A stretch of DNA of 64,000 bases from Ophioderma brevispina (taxonomy: Eukaryota > Echinodermata > Ophiuroidea > Amphilepidida > Ophiodermatidae): positions 1 to 64,000 of the forward strand of contig JAMKCH010005362.1 in assembly GCA_023653785.1 (NCBI GenBank), read 5' to 3'. The notes under the pieces were generated by a model, which did no database searches, had not been told where the DNA came from, and saw only the letters and a list, made by a program, of their open reading frames with translations. Both the position numbers and the translations under genes were made by a program. The stretch's first letter is position 1; each line of letters begins with the position of its first letter. Shown piece after piece: positions 21,201-30,855 of the stretch.

Positions 21201-21786
21201 ACAGGATGTCTTTGGTGCTTCTTCACCTGAGCAGAAGCATCTACCAATCAAAAAACGTGGAAGTCCCTGGAACGGGGTTAAATCTTCTACTCCAAACCAT
21301 AAAATGAAGGAGAAAGATCATATGAATGACATGCCTGACATCAGTATCTTTGATGAGCTGCCCAGCTTTGATTTGACACCACAGAAGACTCCAAATGTAA
21401 GGAGCAAAAGAAAATTGACTACTCCATCAAGAGCTGTTACATATCCAGATTGGCTCTCGCCTATCCAGGGACTCACACCTTTCAAACTTGGTGATGATTT
21501 CACTAACCTCAGGGAAGACTTGACTGTTACCCCACCAAGAACTGGCCTCACTCCTAAGAATAGGCATGGATCAATCTCGTCAACTGCAGCAGCAAATGTT
21601 CTCTCTACACCAAAGAGTCACAGATCACCAGCACTGGGGTCACTTGGTGATTTGGGGCTTAGTGGTTTCACTCCAGAAAGACAGGGTAGTGTTCATAATC
21701 AAAGCTTTGGCAAGATGTTTGGTGGTGATCTGAGCTTTGACATGGACACTGAAGGCTTGTGGTCACTGATGTCTCCACCTCGGTGA
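11752..21786 (+). CDS. foxm1: FoxM-type forkhead transcription factor (5 coding exons)
   Basis: Joined exons: 11752-12217, 14178-14269, 17070-17228, 19092-19338 and 20798-21786, giving about 650 residues (human FOXM1 is about 750-800). FoxM proteins are nuclear activators of G2/M genes that bind DNA through a winged-helix domain. Evidence for FoxM rather than another Fox class: the SLTNITWLRKM motif before the forkhead; MTLREIYQWIEVHFPYF and NSIRHNLSLHKIFVRE in the domain; FWTLQP at its end; an LPRV...VPIFV...KIAPK block after it; and a long Ser/Thr-Pro-rich tail ending in acidic and hydrophobic residues. All four introns are phase-compatible. Odd points: a double frameshift in helix 1, a GC donor in intron 4, and several MITEs in the introns. 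The 5' UTR exon was not located. Confidence 0.9.
12280..12609. mobile_element. TTAA-target MITE, family 1 (in foxm intron 1)
   Basis: TTAA (12276-12279) precedes AGGTGCATTTCGTGAT, and the other end reads ATCACGAAATCCCACT followed by TTAA (12610-12613). The element is 330 bp and non-coding. The TTAA duplication points to piggyBac- or Kolobok-type mobilisation. An inverted sister copy is at 27566-27914. Confidence 0.85.
13030..13560. mobile_element. Possible LINE tail fragment (in foxm intron 1)
   Basis: GGAAGGGCATCCGG (near 13408), a word common near the 3' ends of RTE- and CR1-like LINEs, sits in a block with different composition. Similar words (TGTCTGACTGGCA, GGGTCTC-CAAGGG) flank it on both sides. 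A 88-codon open frame here has no protein match I recognise. Confidence 0.35.
13776..14056. mobile_element. MITE with CAGAGGGTGTTT ends (in foxm intron 1)
   Basis: The ends CAGAGGGTGTTTGGAGTCAA and the complementary AACACCCTCTG flank 281 bp. The flanks CTGACACA and CTGACATG resemble each other, hinting at an 8-bp hAT-type duplication. It ends about 120 bp before foxm exon 2. A related copy lies at 23881-24103. Confidence 0.7.
14178..14269 (+). CDS. foxm1: foxm coding exon 2 (SLTNI-WLRKM motif)
   Basis: A 92-bp exon with no ATG of its own, flanked by AACGTTTTCAG and CCAAG|GTGAGT. It enters in phase 1 (completing the A of exon 1 to AGA) and leaves in phase 0, as exons 1 and 3 require. It encodes KAGDDSLTNITWLRKMAAPD and ten further residues. 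FOXM1 proteins carry a matching S-L-S-N-I-Q-W-L-R-K-M stretch upstream of the forkhead domain. Without this exon, exons 1 and 3 do not join in frame, which independently supports it. Confidence 0.92.
14570..14735 (+). repeat. Dispersed repeat, copy 1 (CAGTGCGTG...CTAGCGGAACGCAC)
   Basis: Shares the words TATACACTGATC, GGCCAGTGCGTG, CTAGCGGAACGCAC and TAAAAGGAA, in the same order and orientation, with 25905-26065. Not classified; no convincing tRNA-like promoter seen. Confidence 0.65.
15069..15328. mobile_element. Harbinger-like MITE nested in the family 3 element
   Basis: The ends GGTCCGTATGCAC and GTGCATACGGACC enclose 260 bp with further internal symmetry (AAAGTTAGACCTGGT in both arms). 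TAA flanks both sides (15066-15068, 15329-15331); a TAA/TTA duplication is the hallmark of PIF/Harbinger. The sister copy at 44532 shows the empty site. Confidence 0.8.
15626..15992. mobile_element. TTAA-target MITE, family 4, nested in the family 3 element
   Basis: AGACACTATCAGTGATTTACC and the complementary GCCAAATCACTGATAGTTCC lie between two TTAA words (15622-15625, 15993-15996). The insertion used an internal TTAA of the host MITE, which is present only once in the sister copy. Confidence 0.82.
16155..16353. mobile_element. hAT-type MITE (in foxm intron 2)
   Basis: The left end CAGGGGGTTCTCAAA and the right end TTTTAGAACCCTG enclose GC-rich DNA with GGCCCGCGGGCC-like symmetry, as in Charlie-like hAT elements. 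The flanks TGCTAGAA and AGCTAGAA match at 7 of 8 bases, fitting the 8-bp hAT duplication. Confidence 0.85.
16664..17008. mobile_element. TTAA-target MITE, family 2, copy a (foxm intron 2)
   Basis: Ends AGGGGCGTGTTTCCGAT and ATCGGAACAACACCT, with TTAA on both sides. It ends 61 bp before foxm exon 3, so it abuts the branch-point region. Sister copies: 17343, ~18840 and 26126. Confidence 0.85.
17070..17228 (+). CDS. foxm1: foxm coding exon 3 (first half of forkhead domain)
   Basis: 159 bp, phase 0 to phase 0, between CTTATTTCAG and CGA|GTAAGT. It begins KSDSRHDRPPY and ends MTLREIYQWIEVHFPYFRT-AKLGWR: the forkhead N-terminal arm, helix 1 and helix 2. Between RPPY and RMTL the length is exactly that of other Fox domains (16 residues), but the in-frame residues are unrelated to the conserved SYM-LIQ-A pattern. 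In the next frame LIQ appears at its expected place (17114-17122). One base is therefore apparently missing near 17102 and one extra present near 17123-17126. This is either sequencing error or a truly altered helix. Confidence 0.85.
17343..17603. mobile_element. TTAA-target MITE, family 2, copy b (foxm intron 3)
   Basis: AGGTGCTTGTTCCGAT and ATCAGAACAAGCACCT at the ends; TTAA on the left and GTAA on the right. Body words (AAATCCATTTCTTTCTCAAG, GTGAATAGGGC) match copy a. Confidence 0.85.
17982..18415. mobile_element. Possible mariner-like MITE (foxm intron 3)
   Basis: CCACAACTTTGGAACAAAAA plus GTTGGCACAC on the left pairs with GTGTGCCAACTACTTTTGTC plus CAAGATTGTAGG on the right. Such ends resemble Tc1/mariner terminal repeats. 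Coding capacity is nil. Confidence 0.65.
18520..18560. repeat. Perfect 11-bp hairpin
   Basis: AACCCAGGCAC and GTGCCTGGGTT separated by 19 bp; probably the end of an unclassified short element, since similar words (CACCCAGC, GGCACCC) follow. Confidence 0.5.
18840..19055. mobile_element. TTAA-target MITE, family 2, copy c (foxm intron 3, ends lost)
   Basis: The body words TTGTCATCCTGAAATTTGA, AAATCCATTTC and GGCGAATAGGGCAATGCA match copies a and b, but both termini have decayed. It ends just upstream of foxm exon 4. Confidence 0.7.
19092..19338 (+). CDS. foxm1: foxm coding exon 4 (recognition helix and wing)
   Basis: 247 bp, phase 0 to phase 1, after CTGTTTTTTAG. It starts with the invariant recognition-helix sequence NSIRHNLSLHKIFVRE, followed by FWTLQP and a basic, Ser-rich linker (HRSSAATNARHQAHRTK). 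The most likely donor is AAG|GCAAGA at 19338/19339, a GC donor whose phase fits exon 5 exactly (G + AT GAT gives Asp-Asp). A GT donor in the same phase exists further on (AATT|GTGACA) but is a poor match; open reading continues past the GC site to a stop near 19409, giving a possible read-through isoform. Confidence 0.88.
19575..19682. mobile_element. Fragment of a family 3-like MITE (foxm intron 4)
   Basis: GAGAAAAATGTAAG, TGGTACCAAAATC and GGCTGAGGATCGGGTAATGC before TTTAA resemble the right-hand part of the element at 44532-44879. Confidence 0.45.
19756..20359. mobile_element. Foldback element with ~85-bp arms (foxm intron 4)
   Basis: ATAGACGATTTGCAC...CCATAATGCATCTCGTATTG and CATCCGGGAACTTGTCCCAG on the left are repeated in reverse complement at about 20280-20359. 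The loop of about 440 bp is non-coding. Confidence 0.8.
20430..20700 (+). pseudogene. LINE reverse transcriptase C-terminal fragment (foxm intron 4)
   Basis: With one frame change this reads SKTLGFIQRHFHHAST, then LVRPHLEYGRAAMG, the common thumb motif (K-LGF--RNL, LVRPHLEYA) of CR1/Jockey-type polymerases. It ends with a partial frame near 20690, about 100 bp before foxm exon 5. Degenerate and short. Confidence 0.7.
20798..21786 (+). CDS. foxm1: foxm coding exon 5 (post-forkhead block and C-terminal activation region)
   Basis: 989 bp after CTTTTTTCAG; 328 codons then TGA. It opens with DDKKRKEPYILPRV, VPVPIFVS and, further on, KKMVKIAPKP, matching the LPRV...RIAPK block of FOXM1. The rest is Ser/Thr/Pro-rich with about a dozen S/T-P pairs (for example TPQKTPN, TPPRTG, LTPKN, STPKSHRSP, FTPERQ), typical substrates of cyclin-dependent kinases. 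KRKL at about two-thirds of the exon could be a cyclin-docking RxL. The end, FDMDTEGLWSLMSPPR, is an acidic-hydrophobic tail like the FOXM1 transactivation domain. No frameshift is visible in this exon. Confidence 0.92.
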
Positions 21787-21793
21787 AATTCTA

Positions 21794-22070
21794 CCCAAAC
21801 CAATATGTGATGCGATCAAGCAAAATGAGTCTGAAGTCGGTCAGATTCAATTTTTACTTTTTCATGTAGCTGTATGCACCATTTAAAAAGGTACATTTTG
21901 CTGAAATCCCCATTGAAATTGACCAATTACTTCCAAAGATATGATCAGTTGAAGGGTGGCAAAAACAATGGGAAACAAAAGACAGTTTCTCCTTTGTTTG
22001 GCTATATCTCAAAATCAATATTTGCGACTTCCGACTCATTTTGCTTGATCACATCACATATTATGTTGGA
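21794..22070. mobile_element. MITE starting 8 bp after the foxm stop codon
   Basis: AATATGTGATGCGATCAAGC plus AAAATGAGTCTGAAGTCG on the left is mirrored by CGACTTCCGACTCATTTTGC plus TTGATCACATCACATATT on the right, giving terminal repeats of about 45 bp. The element would form the first 277 bases of the foxm 3' UTR. Confidence 0.85.
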
Positions 22071-23880
22071 AGTTGGATGTAACTTTCACATAATTAAAAG
22101 AACTAATATTGTTTTTATGTTACGACTTATTTAATCCTCACAAGAGGTCTCTCTACTTAGGCATGGAAGCCATTGAAGCTCAGACATACTGAGAATTCCT
22201 AGATTCCAATCAACTCAAACAAAATGAATTAATACCCAAAGGACAGAATGGTACCATCACACCAACAAGTAGTATATGTGAAGTTTGTGACTTGGGTTAA
22301 CTATCTCTGAAATATTTGCAAGTGTATTTTTAACTGTAATTGATAGGTGCAGTACATGGTAGTTGAGTCTTGTAGGTAAATTATCTGATTTCCCTTGGCA
22401 AAATTCTCAAGCAACTAAAAGGTTATACCCAGTTGAGGCAATTTTAAATGCATCTCTTATAGGACCTATCACATTAGCACTACAGCCTTAACATTGGAAA
22501 GTTCTGTAGAAGACGTTGTAGATAATTTCTACACCCCCTTGTTTTACATGGTAACAACAACCATAGTACATGTATGTGTGGATGTAATTAAAGAGATAAG
22601 CAGCGATTTGCTGATCCAAAACATTAAAAAAAATCATCAAAATTTGTACTTCAGTATTTTTGTTACTGGCATAGATACGCTAACATAACCTGCAAGTGTT
22701 TGGCTTGAAATCTGTGTATTAAAGACTTTTATTGGATTCTGTAATTTCTCTACGGGTGTATCAAAATTCCGACTTGAGATCAAAAAAGCCTTTCCGTGTG
22801 AATATCCCAGATTTATAAGTGTATTATTGTGCACACAGTACAGTTTGACCTCAAACGCAAATATTATTGATATTTGTTTATTCTGTACTGGTGTAAACCA
22901 CAATCAGCTGTTAAGTGTAGATTTTGAGTCGTCATCACTGTATGTCTATTTGCGGGGGACGGTATGACAAATTTCTTAAAATACTTCATTTTTTCACTAT
23001 TTGGTGTATTTAGTTATCTTTGATTTATAAGCTAAAAAATGCATTTCCACATTATCTTATTCTCTTGCATTATCACTGCTTATCCCTTTAAATTTTCATG
23101 ATTGCCATTTGTGTCAATTTTATCTGGGATACTATTATTACAATAATTAAGTAGCAAAAATAGGAGGTATTTTTAAAGATGCACCCACCTGATTACAACA
23201 TTTTTCTGTGTTTCATTGTAAAGGCTTCACCAAAACCTTAATTCCAACTTAACATTTAATTTAAATCTGACCAATAATGTGGAGTTGGTAGGGGGAAGTG
23301 TATTATTTGGCACGCAAGAGCATCAATTCAAATGGCGGTAACCTTGAGGTGTTATGGGCGTGTTTTGAGTTTCTTCAATTATGGTACAGGACCATGTTGA
23401 GAATGTCATAGATCTTGAATATCGTCCTTTTCAGACATTTGTGTCCATTCTATCCCTCCTGTCTCCAGAATAATGAAACTTCATAAAATACAAAATATTG
23501 AAGGTGCATTTTGTGATAACATCTTTATTTATGGTTTACAAGATATCCTCAGAACTTGTTATTTCCAATATTTAAGTTGGAATTTGATAAAGCATTTTAA
23601 GAGAGGCTGTGTTCACGAACTGTGCTTTAAGATTTGATAGGGGAGTTGAAACTGTAATTACAGATGCAAAATTATTATAATGAAGACTGCGGTCGTTCAA
23701 TGGTCTGTTATGGGGGGGATGTGGGTGGGGAGGAAATTGTTGGTCTTGTCCCATTGTTGTAGTCAAAAAATTCAGTGCTGTGTTTTGTGAGGGTAGGACC
23801 TATACATTCATCTTGGGTACCACATTGTTTTTGTTTATACCTTCGCAGTTCTGGCATAATTAATATTGTTTGAGCATATT
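22071..23880. other. Probable foxm 3' UTR and flank
   Basis: No coding feature recognised. ATTAAA words occur near 22094 and 22717, the second followed by T/G-rich DNA, so either could end the transcript; not decidable from sequence alone. Confidence 0.35.
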
Positions 23881-24103
23881 GTCTTGAGTCCATCCCACAG
23901 TGCACCGTTTTGGGAAATTACTCCTACATAAGGTCATGTGATCTCACAAAAATCCTATACTTAACACACCATGAACTTCTCTCTTCATTTTAGCCCACAA
24001 AGTGCTAGAACTTAAGGATGTTTGTCATGAGTTTTGGGGTAGCTACTCTTAAACTCTTTTATCCTTTAAATAGTGCAATGCATCATGTGATTGGTTCAAA
24101 GCA
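23881..24103. mobile_element. MITE related to 13776-14056
   Basis: GAGTCCATCCCACAGTGCAC, AAGGTCATGTGATC, CCCACAAAGTGCTAG and AATGCATCATG-GATTG-TTCAAA-CACC match the foxm intron 1 copy in order; the ends are decayed. Confidence 0.65.
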
Positions 24104-24364
24104 CCATCGAACATAAGCATAGAATCTCTACCAAGATTCGCACGCCAGGGGATGTATATTCTGAAACAAAAACAAAAGTGTGAAAAAATGTTTATCGTCC
24201 AATTGTACGCATATTAAGGGTTTGTTGATCAGCACTGGGTGGATCGTGATTGGTTTGAAAGTAAAGTTTGGGCAGGCATGTCGAAGAAAATGTGTGTAAA
24301 AAGTGTAAAAATGCTGCATTTAAATCAATTAATATCTCTACCTTAAATTAGAGAAATAAAGGTA

Positions 24365-25500
24365 TGATTTTGGGAAAACCGGCTACCCTCTTTACGAGGA
24401 ATTGAAACAAGCGATACCATATTTTAAGTGGGAGAACGAGGCGGAGTGACTATGGGGCGTAGAACAAATAACAAGCTCGCCTAACAAATTCAGTAGTCCA
24501 TTCAAAAGGGAGAAGGACAAAACCCGGTGTAAAATTAGGTAATAAATATTAACCATGGAAAAACCGTCTGTTGGCCCCAAATAAAACGGCACTTTTCTTT
24601 AAAATGAAAATGTACTCAATTCTCTTTCCTAATAGCATGTGACCAATGGATATGTAGAGACTTCAGCAAACCATTAAATAAAGATATTACAATTGGGCCC
24701 GGTAGGCGGAGCCATTGTTTAGCCAGGTGTTATCACCCTCCCCGCTTTGGGTTGAGTAACAAAATACCCGTCCTCTTTCAATAACTAACCAGTTTACATT
24801 AGGATATAGGTCGTTGACCCTAAGTTTTTCTTCTAAAGCTCCGTGTAAATTGAATACAAATGAAGTGAAGCACAATAAGGTTACAGAGTTAATTCTGCCC
24901 ACAAAGTTTTAGGTCAAAGATTGCCCCGGCAACCATTCTGGCATGATGTTGTTTGTCTTTCTTTTCGAATAAATGATGAAAAACATGGACAAAGTTATTG
25001 AAACACGCACTATAGCAAGCTCAAGATTTATTTATTTGCGAATGAGGATAACTATTTTGCGCTCAGTCATAGAAAGACTTAGTCTAAATAGGAGAGGTGG
25101 TAACAATGGTATTGCACCGCGAGGACAATATAACAATGGTCCGGCATTCCCAGATGAAAAGGAATCTGAAGTGTTTTTTACACGCACACCGGGCGGTTAT
25201 TGAATATCTAGCTCTAGGTCTAGCAGTATCTATTGCGTCACTGATATTGGGGGAAATAAATTGAGAGTGACAGTATTATTTCAAGACAATGTGCAAAGTT
25301 GTTTTGGGCAACAGATGTATATGATTTTAATTAATTTATAGAATAGATTACGCGTGGTTTGCTCTCCTCCCGTGATAGTGTTTACGAATCGACAGCGCAG
25401 AAGGGCAGGGCCCATACCTAGAGGCCAGATTATTCCACGCAAAAATAATGGTGACGCGGTTTCAATTCGTTGTAAAGAGGGTACCGGTTTCCAAAATAAA
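24365..25500. mobile_element. TIR element, family member 1 (1.1 kb)
   Basis: GGGAAAACCGGCTACCCTCT plus TTACGAGGAATTGAAAC on the left pairs with GTTTCAATTCGTTGTAAAGA plus GGGTACCGGTTTCC on the right. The interior (CCCCAAATAAAACGGCACTT, TTTCGAATAAATGATGAAA, GGTTATTGAATATC, TGTCACTGATATT-like words) is shared with 35901-36848, 37900-38848 and 41735-42560. No transposase recognised; the longest open frames (76 codons) match nothing known to me. Confidence 0.7.
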
Positions 25501-25904
25501 CGCCTTTTTCTATCTTAACAGCTTTACCATTTAAGGTCATCTTTAACCCAAATTTCACGGTACTTTATGCTTAAATACCACCCCCAGTGACAAACTTCGA
25601 ACACACGTTCAACCGAACGCCCATACGCAACGTGGCAGGCGCGCGCGAATGCAGCAAAATGCGGTATGACGCGAGCGCTTCAACCTCCAATGTCATACAG
25701 CGCATACCGTAATTCCTGGGTTCATTGTCACATTTAAACACGGGCATCAGCCAATGGAATTGCGTACATTTTCAGAGCTGTTTAAAAATTGTCAGTCTAA
25801 ATATAATTTTGGGTGCACCTTTAAAAAAAAAAAAGATGCACCGTTTACACGTCTGCTCGTTTTGCTCTTACTACAAGTTATTGGGGCAAGGCTCTTCAAG
25901 TTAT

Positions 25905-26065
25905 ACACTGATCACACTTAACCGAGCCAATCGGCATCAGCAAGTGTCGTTAAGGTGCACTGGCATCCAATCGTGGGCCAGTGCGTGGTACGCTAGCGGA
26001 ACGCACAAAACACTTCAAATACGCTTTATCCCTAATATTTTAAAAGGAACATTGGCTTGTACTTT
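25905..26065 (+). repeat. Dispersed repeat, copy 2
   Basis: Same-orientation partner of 14570-14735; immediately followed by a family 2 MITE. Confidence 0.65.
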
Positions 26066-26125
26066 AGTTCATCAATGGCTATTTGAAAGGCAGAATTATT
26101 TTGTTGCATAACTTTGATATTATAA

Positions 26126-26386
26126 AAGGTGCTTGTTTCAATTTAAGTGGATCATGTTTTCTACTTGGTTGAGAGACTGACACTTGCATACAATACCAAT
26201 TAGTTCCTTGGGAAACAGACTTGCAGTTTTGATGGTAAACCATTAAAACATCGGGGTTTTTTGTCTATCTTTGGAAAGAAATTGATTTTGAAGGCTAGAA
26301 TTTCAGGACGACAATATTATACGGCCTTTCATGATACTACTTTCGGACAGGTGGGGGATCGCAGAGACATTCGGAACAAGCATTCT
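26126..26386. mobile_element. TTAA-target MITE, family 2, copy d (inverted)
   Basis: AAGGTGCTTGTTTCAATTTA and TCGGAACAAGCATTC ends, TTAA on the right and ATAA on the left; the body is reverse-complementary to the copies at 16664 and 17343. Confidence 0.8.
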
Positions 26387-26747
26387 TTAATTTGCAGTAT
26401 GCGTATTCAATATATTTGCTTGAGTTAACTGGACATAAAAAAGCATTATGGTTTGGCACATGTGTAAAAGAGAAACACATGAGTGAGTAACATGTTTTTA
26501 TATTGTAAATTTCAATTTACTACATTGTGTAGTATTTGTATATTCACTTGTATATTAATCTTTCTTTTTTGTAAAAATTATCATTTCTGTATATTACTCT
26601 TGATAGGAATTTGTTATATACTCAAAATTCTAAAAAAGAATTTTGATTGCTTATTGTATTTTTAAGAAGGGTAATAAAATACCTTGGATTTCACAATTCA
26701 TTTCACACCATTCATGACTGTTGTCTTTTGTTCCATCTGTTATGGAG
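26387..26747. other. No feature recognised
   Basis: Very AT-rich. A 60-codon open frame is hydrophobic only because of T-rich codons. Confidence 0.4.
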
Positions 26748-26955
26748 AGAGAATGGACCTTGCATTTCACTTTCACGATAATTACCACAAGACTGGACTT
26801 TGGCTTTATCTTTACAGATGATAAAACTACAATGACTAGGTGGTTTTGTTATGTTGAGAGAATGGACCTTTCACTCTTTTTCAGAACTACCACCAGACTG
26901 AACTCTAGCTTCATCTTTACGGATGATAAAACTACAATGGCTAGGAGATACAGGT
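26748..26955. repeat. Two tandem copies of a ~116-bp unit
   Basis: GAGAGAATGGACCTT and TTTAC-GATGATAAAACTACA recur at a spacing of about 116 bp. The 78-codon open frame over it simply reads the repeat twice. Confidence 0.75.
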
Positions 26956-27565
26956 GACACCCATGACGCATGGATAGAATAATATTTCTTTATTGATTCC
27001 AAGGAATTGCCGCTGTAGTTTAACAACATTCACAGTCGGACTAATGAAGAGGCACGTGTCGTTGCTTTGCCGTTGCATTCAAAAGTGATTTTGATTGTTT
27101 TTAGTTCAAATGCGTCCATCACGGTTATGTGCGTTATCAAATTAATATATGATTTTTTCTGCAATCTACAGATATCAAAAAACTGAGCCTGAGCAATTCC
27201 ATATGACCTCTGTGAATTATTGAGCATAAAATTTAAGAAAATGAGAAAGCCGTTTTCAGAATTTTACATGCTTGAAACAATTTAATTAACCTTTTGTATT
27301 TTGGAGTTAATGGTAATGGAAATGCAAAACCACAAAACGGCACTTGTTTATTTAGAAGTCAGATTGAGAGTTCCATCTTAAATCATTTCGGATGAATATT
27401 TCAAGTTAACTTACACTGATCGGTTTCCTCGAGGTCCGCTCCCAACATATGCAATGTAGAGTCCCAGCCTCCCAGGTAGGGTCTCGGCGGTTTCTACTTG
27501 TATGGTGCGTTTGCATTTGCTTGGGTTGAATCGCAGGTATCTGCCCACTTGACCGTGTATGATAA
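26956..27565. other. No feature recognised
   Basis: AT-rich flank without repeats or motifs that I can name. Confidence 0.35.
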
Positions 27566-27914
27566 AGGGGCATTTTGTGATCCACAACCCTCGCCCCCTG
27601 ACTTACCTCAAAAAAATTGAGATTTTTATATCATCTCATTCTGAACCATTAGCCTTGGTAATCCAGTGTACCTAATCTTACGTGCAAATTCGGTCGCATC
27701 TGTAAGAAATTCGCAATTGGTATTTCTTCCCGTAAACATACAAAATCGAGCACAGTGGCTATGGGACCGTGGGAAACAAGCAATGACACGACACAAAACC
27801 GGGCCACGCGATGGGATTCAATCTCAAATTTTCGTTGAAAAGATTTTCTCTCAAGGATATATATCTCTATGAACACTGAATTAAAACAAAAAATGTGAAA
27901 TCACCAAATGCACC
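27566..27914. mobile_element. TTAA-target MITE, family 1, inverted copy
   Basis: GGGGCATTTTGTGATCC and ATCACCAAATGCACC ends with ATAA and TTAA flanks; the interior is reverse-complementary to 12280-12609 (for example GCAAATTCGGTCGCATCTGT). Confidence 0.85.
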
Positions 27915-28000
27915 TTAAAGATCGCTTGCAGTCATCTTTGGCAGAATTGATGTTTTGTAAAAATAGACATGGCAGTTAGTTATCAACTGATTTTGTCATT

Positions 28001-29560
28001 TTGATGAAGAGATGGGACACCAAACGCCAATACAAACAAGCCCTTCGAGATGGAAAGAAGGTGCACTCAGCTAATTTGAAAAAGGATTTCCTTAAGCTCG
28101 TACGCTTACACAACAAAGGAAACTGGAGCGGAAATCACAAGAAGGGAAAAGTGCCAGCAAATAGCACCAATTTCGGCAAAATCCAAACAAATACGCCAAA
28201 CGTCTACCGAATGAGAAACAAACCAGATCTCCATCCTTCAGTAAAACAGCTGCAGATATTTTTTTTTCAAATTGTCAACGGTAACTACAATTACAACCTT
28301 CTAAAAGGGCATGAGGAGACCAAAGTCGACCAAGGCATTCAACACTAAACCACCCAGTCTGTCAGAGTTAAACCGCTATATCTTCAGAAAAGCAGAATGC
28401 CAGTGCTCCAGGTACCAATCGCATCACCTACCTAGTGTGGAAAGAATGCCCCAGAACAAGCCGGCTACTACACGAAGTTATTTGCACTATATGGAGAACA
28501 GCTGCAATACCGGTGAGCTGGAAAATGGGAGAAACCATCCTTATATCCAAATCCCTCCTGCTTCAGGCCCATCAGACTGAAGAATTCTAATGGTCACCTT
28601 GGAATGAGTATTCTGCCTCAAATAACCATAAACTACCTGACAGAAAACAATTTATATGACTCTTAATCCCTTCAGAGGGTTCATGGAGAAAATAGCAGGA
28701 TGTGTGGACACACAGAAGCACTTAAAATGAAATACTCCAAAATGCCAAAAAAATATGGTAAACCAGTTGTGACAACGGTGGCTGGACCGGGAAAATGCAT
28801 ACGTACTATACCACACCACCTTATACATTTTGTTTAGATGGTATGTCCAGAACCACATTGAAGATCATTTTTTAATGTACTTACTGATGTTCATATGTGT
28901 CAAAACAAACTGAATGGACAACATACTGGAGGTGCATGATAGGAGTCTTCACAAGAACTGCCAACTCTCCTGCATCATGTTCTTGGCCATCTGGTCTTGA
29001 TCTCCTAGAGCAGTCCAAACACCTCAGCTACACAGGAGTGGATCTGACAAATATACCATCTGCCAAAGCATAAGAAGAGACCTGACCACGTAGCTATGAG
29101 TCCAAAAGGATGTCAAGAACTTGTATTAAAATACAGTGAACAACTGCCTCAAGTGGACACGGACAATGAAAGCCAAATCAAGCAATGCAAGAAGTCTCAT
29201 GCCATGAAAGAAGATTGTTCCCAGCGCAGAACAAAGCGACAAGGACGCAAAACGCACTATGTGACATACGATCCCGGCCTAGACATGGACGGATAGCAGA
29301 TTGCTTAGCTATTGCTTATATCCACAGTTAACCCATGCGGTTCCTCGAGAAGCTGATTTATAACGACCTGAAGGACAATAAAATCACAGACATGGGTGAC
29401 ATAATAGGCCCTGACAGATATTACTTCAACACAACCGATGCAAGTCAACTGAGTGGCGGGCTGAGTGGGCTTATAAAGCTATGGATTTACAAAAGCTTCT
29501 TAATGTACACAAAAACAAAAACAAAACTGCTGGAGTTCAACTGAAGCAACTGAAAAAGCT
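28001..29560 (+). pseudogene. R2/NeSL-like LINE, degenerate reverse transcriptase
   Basis: Read through several frame changes, the + strand shows PPSLSELNRYI; a WKECP...ICTIWRTAAIPVSWK stretch; then KPVVTTVAGPGKCIRTIPHHLI at the position of the LDLANAYGSVPH block; and near 29335 MRFLEKLIYNDLKD followed by SGLIKLWIYKSFL. This order resembles R2/NeSL-group polymerases (VYKRCP...IW, RFLGR.I, GL.KLW.YQ). Many stops mark it as dead. The clade assignment rests on remembered family patterns only and no target site was seen. Confidence 0.55.
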
Positions 29561-29934
29561 AACCACTCACTTGCTATGCAAGTAACTAAGTATCTAAATA
29601 AGCACTCTAAAGATGGAAGTACATCACAATACATGCAGAAAATGCATGGAAAGTAAAAGACAAGTCAGATGGAATGGTTTTTTGTAAAAGAATTAGAACC
29701 CGAAAGAAACACCATCTAATCTGAATGAAATGGCGAGAGGTCCTCGTACAGAGGCTGGTGTTGAAGTTTTATAGTCCACATACAATAAAGAGGATAAAGA
29801 TAGGGCGCTCGATTCAGTTGATCTTCACGCAACATTTAGGTCACGCCTTATTCCGTTGTTGTCTATCATGTCTATGGAGCCCGGACTTATGGCTCCGGGC
29901 GGACGGTATCGGCGTTTCATACTCGGTCTTGGCT

Positions 29935-30855
29935 ATAATAAAAAACACCAAATTAGTGCTGTGGTTGGAGTCAATGAAACAGTTCCGTAGGATTTTGGTG
30001 ATAAAGTTGAATTTTCTTTGGCTGTTTTTCATTCCATAGGGACCCAGACATCCAGAAAATGATGGGTGCAAATTTCGGGATAATGCCCCCTTCCTCAAGT
30101 TGGGGGAAAGGTACTACAGCGGTACAAAATTAAAATCGAAGTCAAATTGTGTTTTTAATGTACAATAACATGTTCGACTCTTTATAGGATTAAAAAAGTA
30201 GAGATTTGCATAGATTCGGCCTTTAGTAAAGCGCTATAGCCCATTATGGTTCAAGGTCATCCTGGGGTGGTAAAATCTATCCAATGCTCAACTTTGTTGA
30301 AATGGTGACAAGTGTTGTTGTATTTTCTAACAGGATCTAACAATGTGGTATTACCAATTGTGTGATATTGGTTGGATTAATGACATAGCAAAAATGTCGC
30401 AGGGTCTACATGGTCTATGGGGGGTCACCAGAACTTCCCTGGATGTCGCCATGGTGATATCAAAAGATCAAATTTAAAAATGCATTTTCTGTTTCAGTAT
30501 GACACAAGGGAATCATTTGGATACACTTTCAACATCATCGGGGCATATACCACCAGGGTGACCCTTGAAACCATTAAGGGGCATACGCTAACTAAAGGTT
30601 GCGAAACTAGGCCAAAGATTATACTTGTTCTAATCCTTATGACGAGACGAACGCGTTATGTACATTAAATCTACAATGTGACTCGATTTTAATTTTTACC
30701 TGTACTACATTGCCCCCTTCAAGAAGGAAGGGGGCATCAGTAGGAAGGAAAATTTGCACCCCTCATTTTTGACAGTTTAGTACATTGAAACCCAAACAGC
30801 ACAAAATCAATGTTAGCATGAAAATCCTACGGAATACACACCAAACAATAACGAA
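29935..30855. mobile_element. Foldback element with ~170-200-bp arms
   Basis: CCGTAGGATTTT, GGTGCAAATTTCGGGATAAT and TGCCCCCTTCCTCAAGTTGG on the left recur in reverse complement at about 30690-30855. A small GCCCGGA/TCCGGGC hairpin lies just outside at 29878-29900. Interior 30140-30690 is non-coding. Confidence 0.75.
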
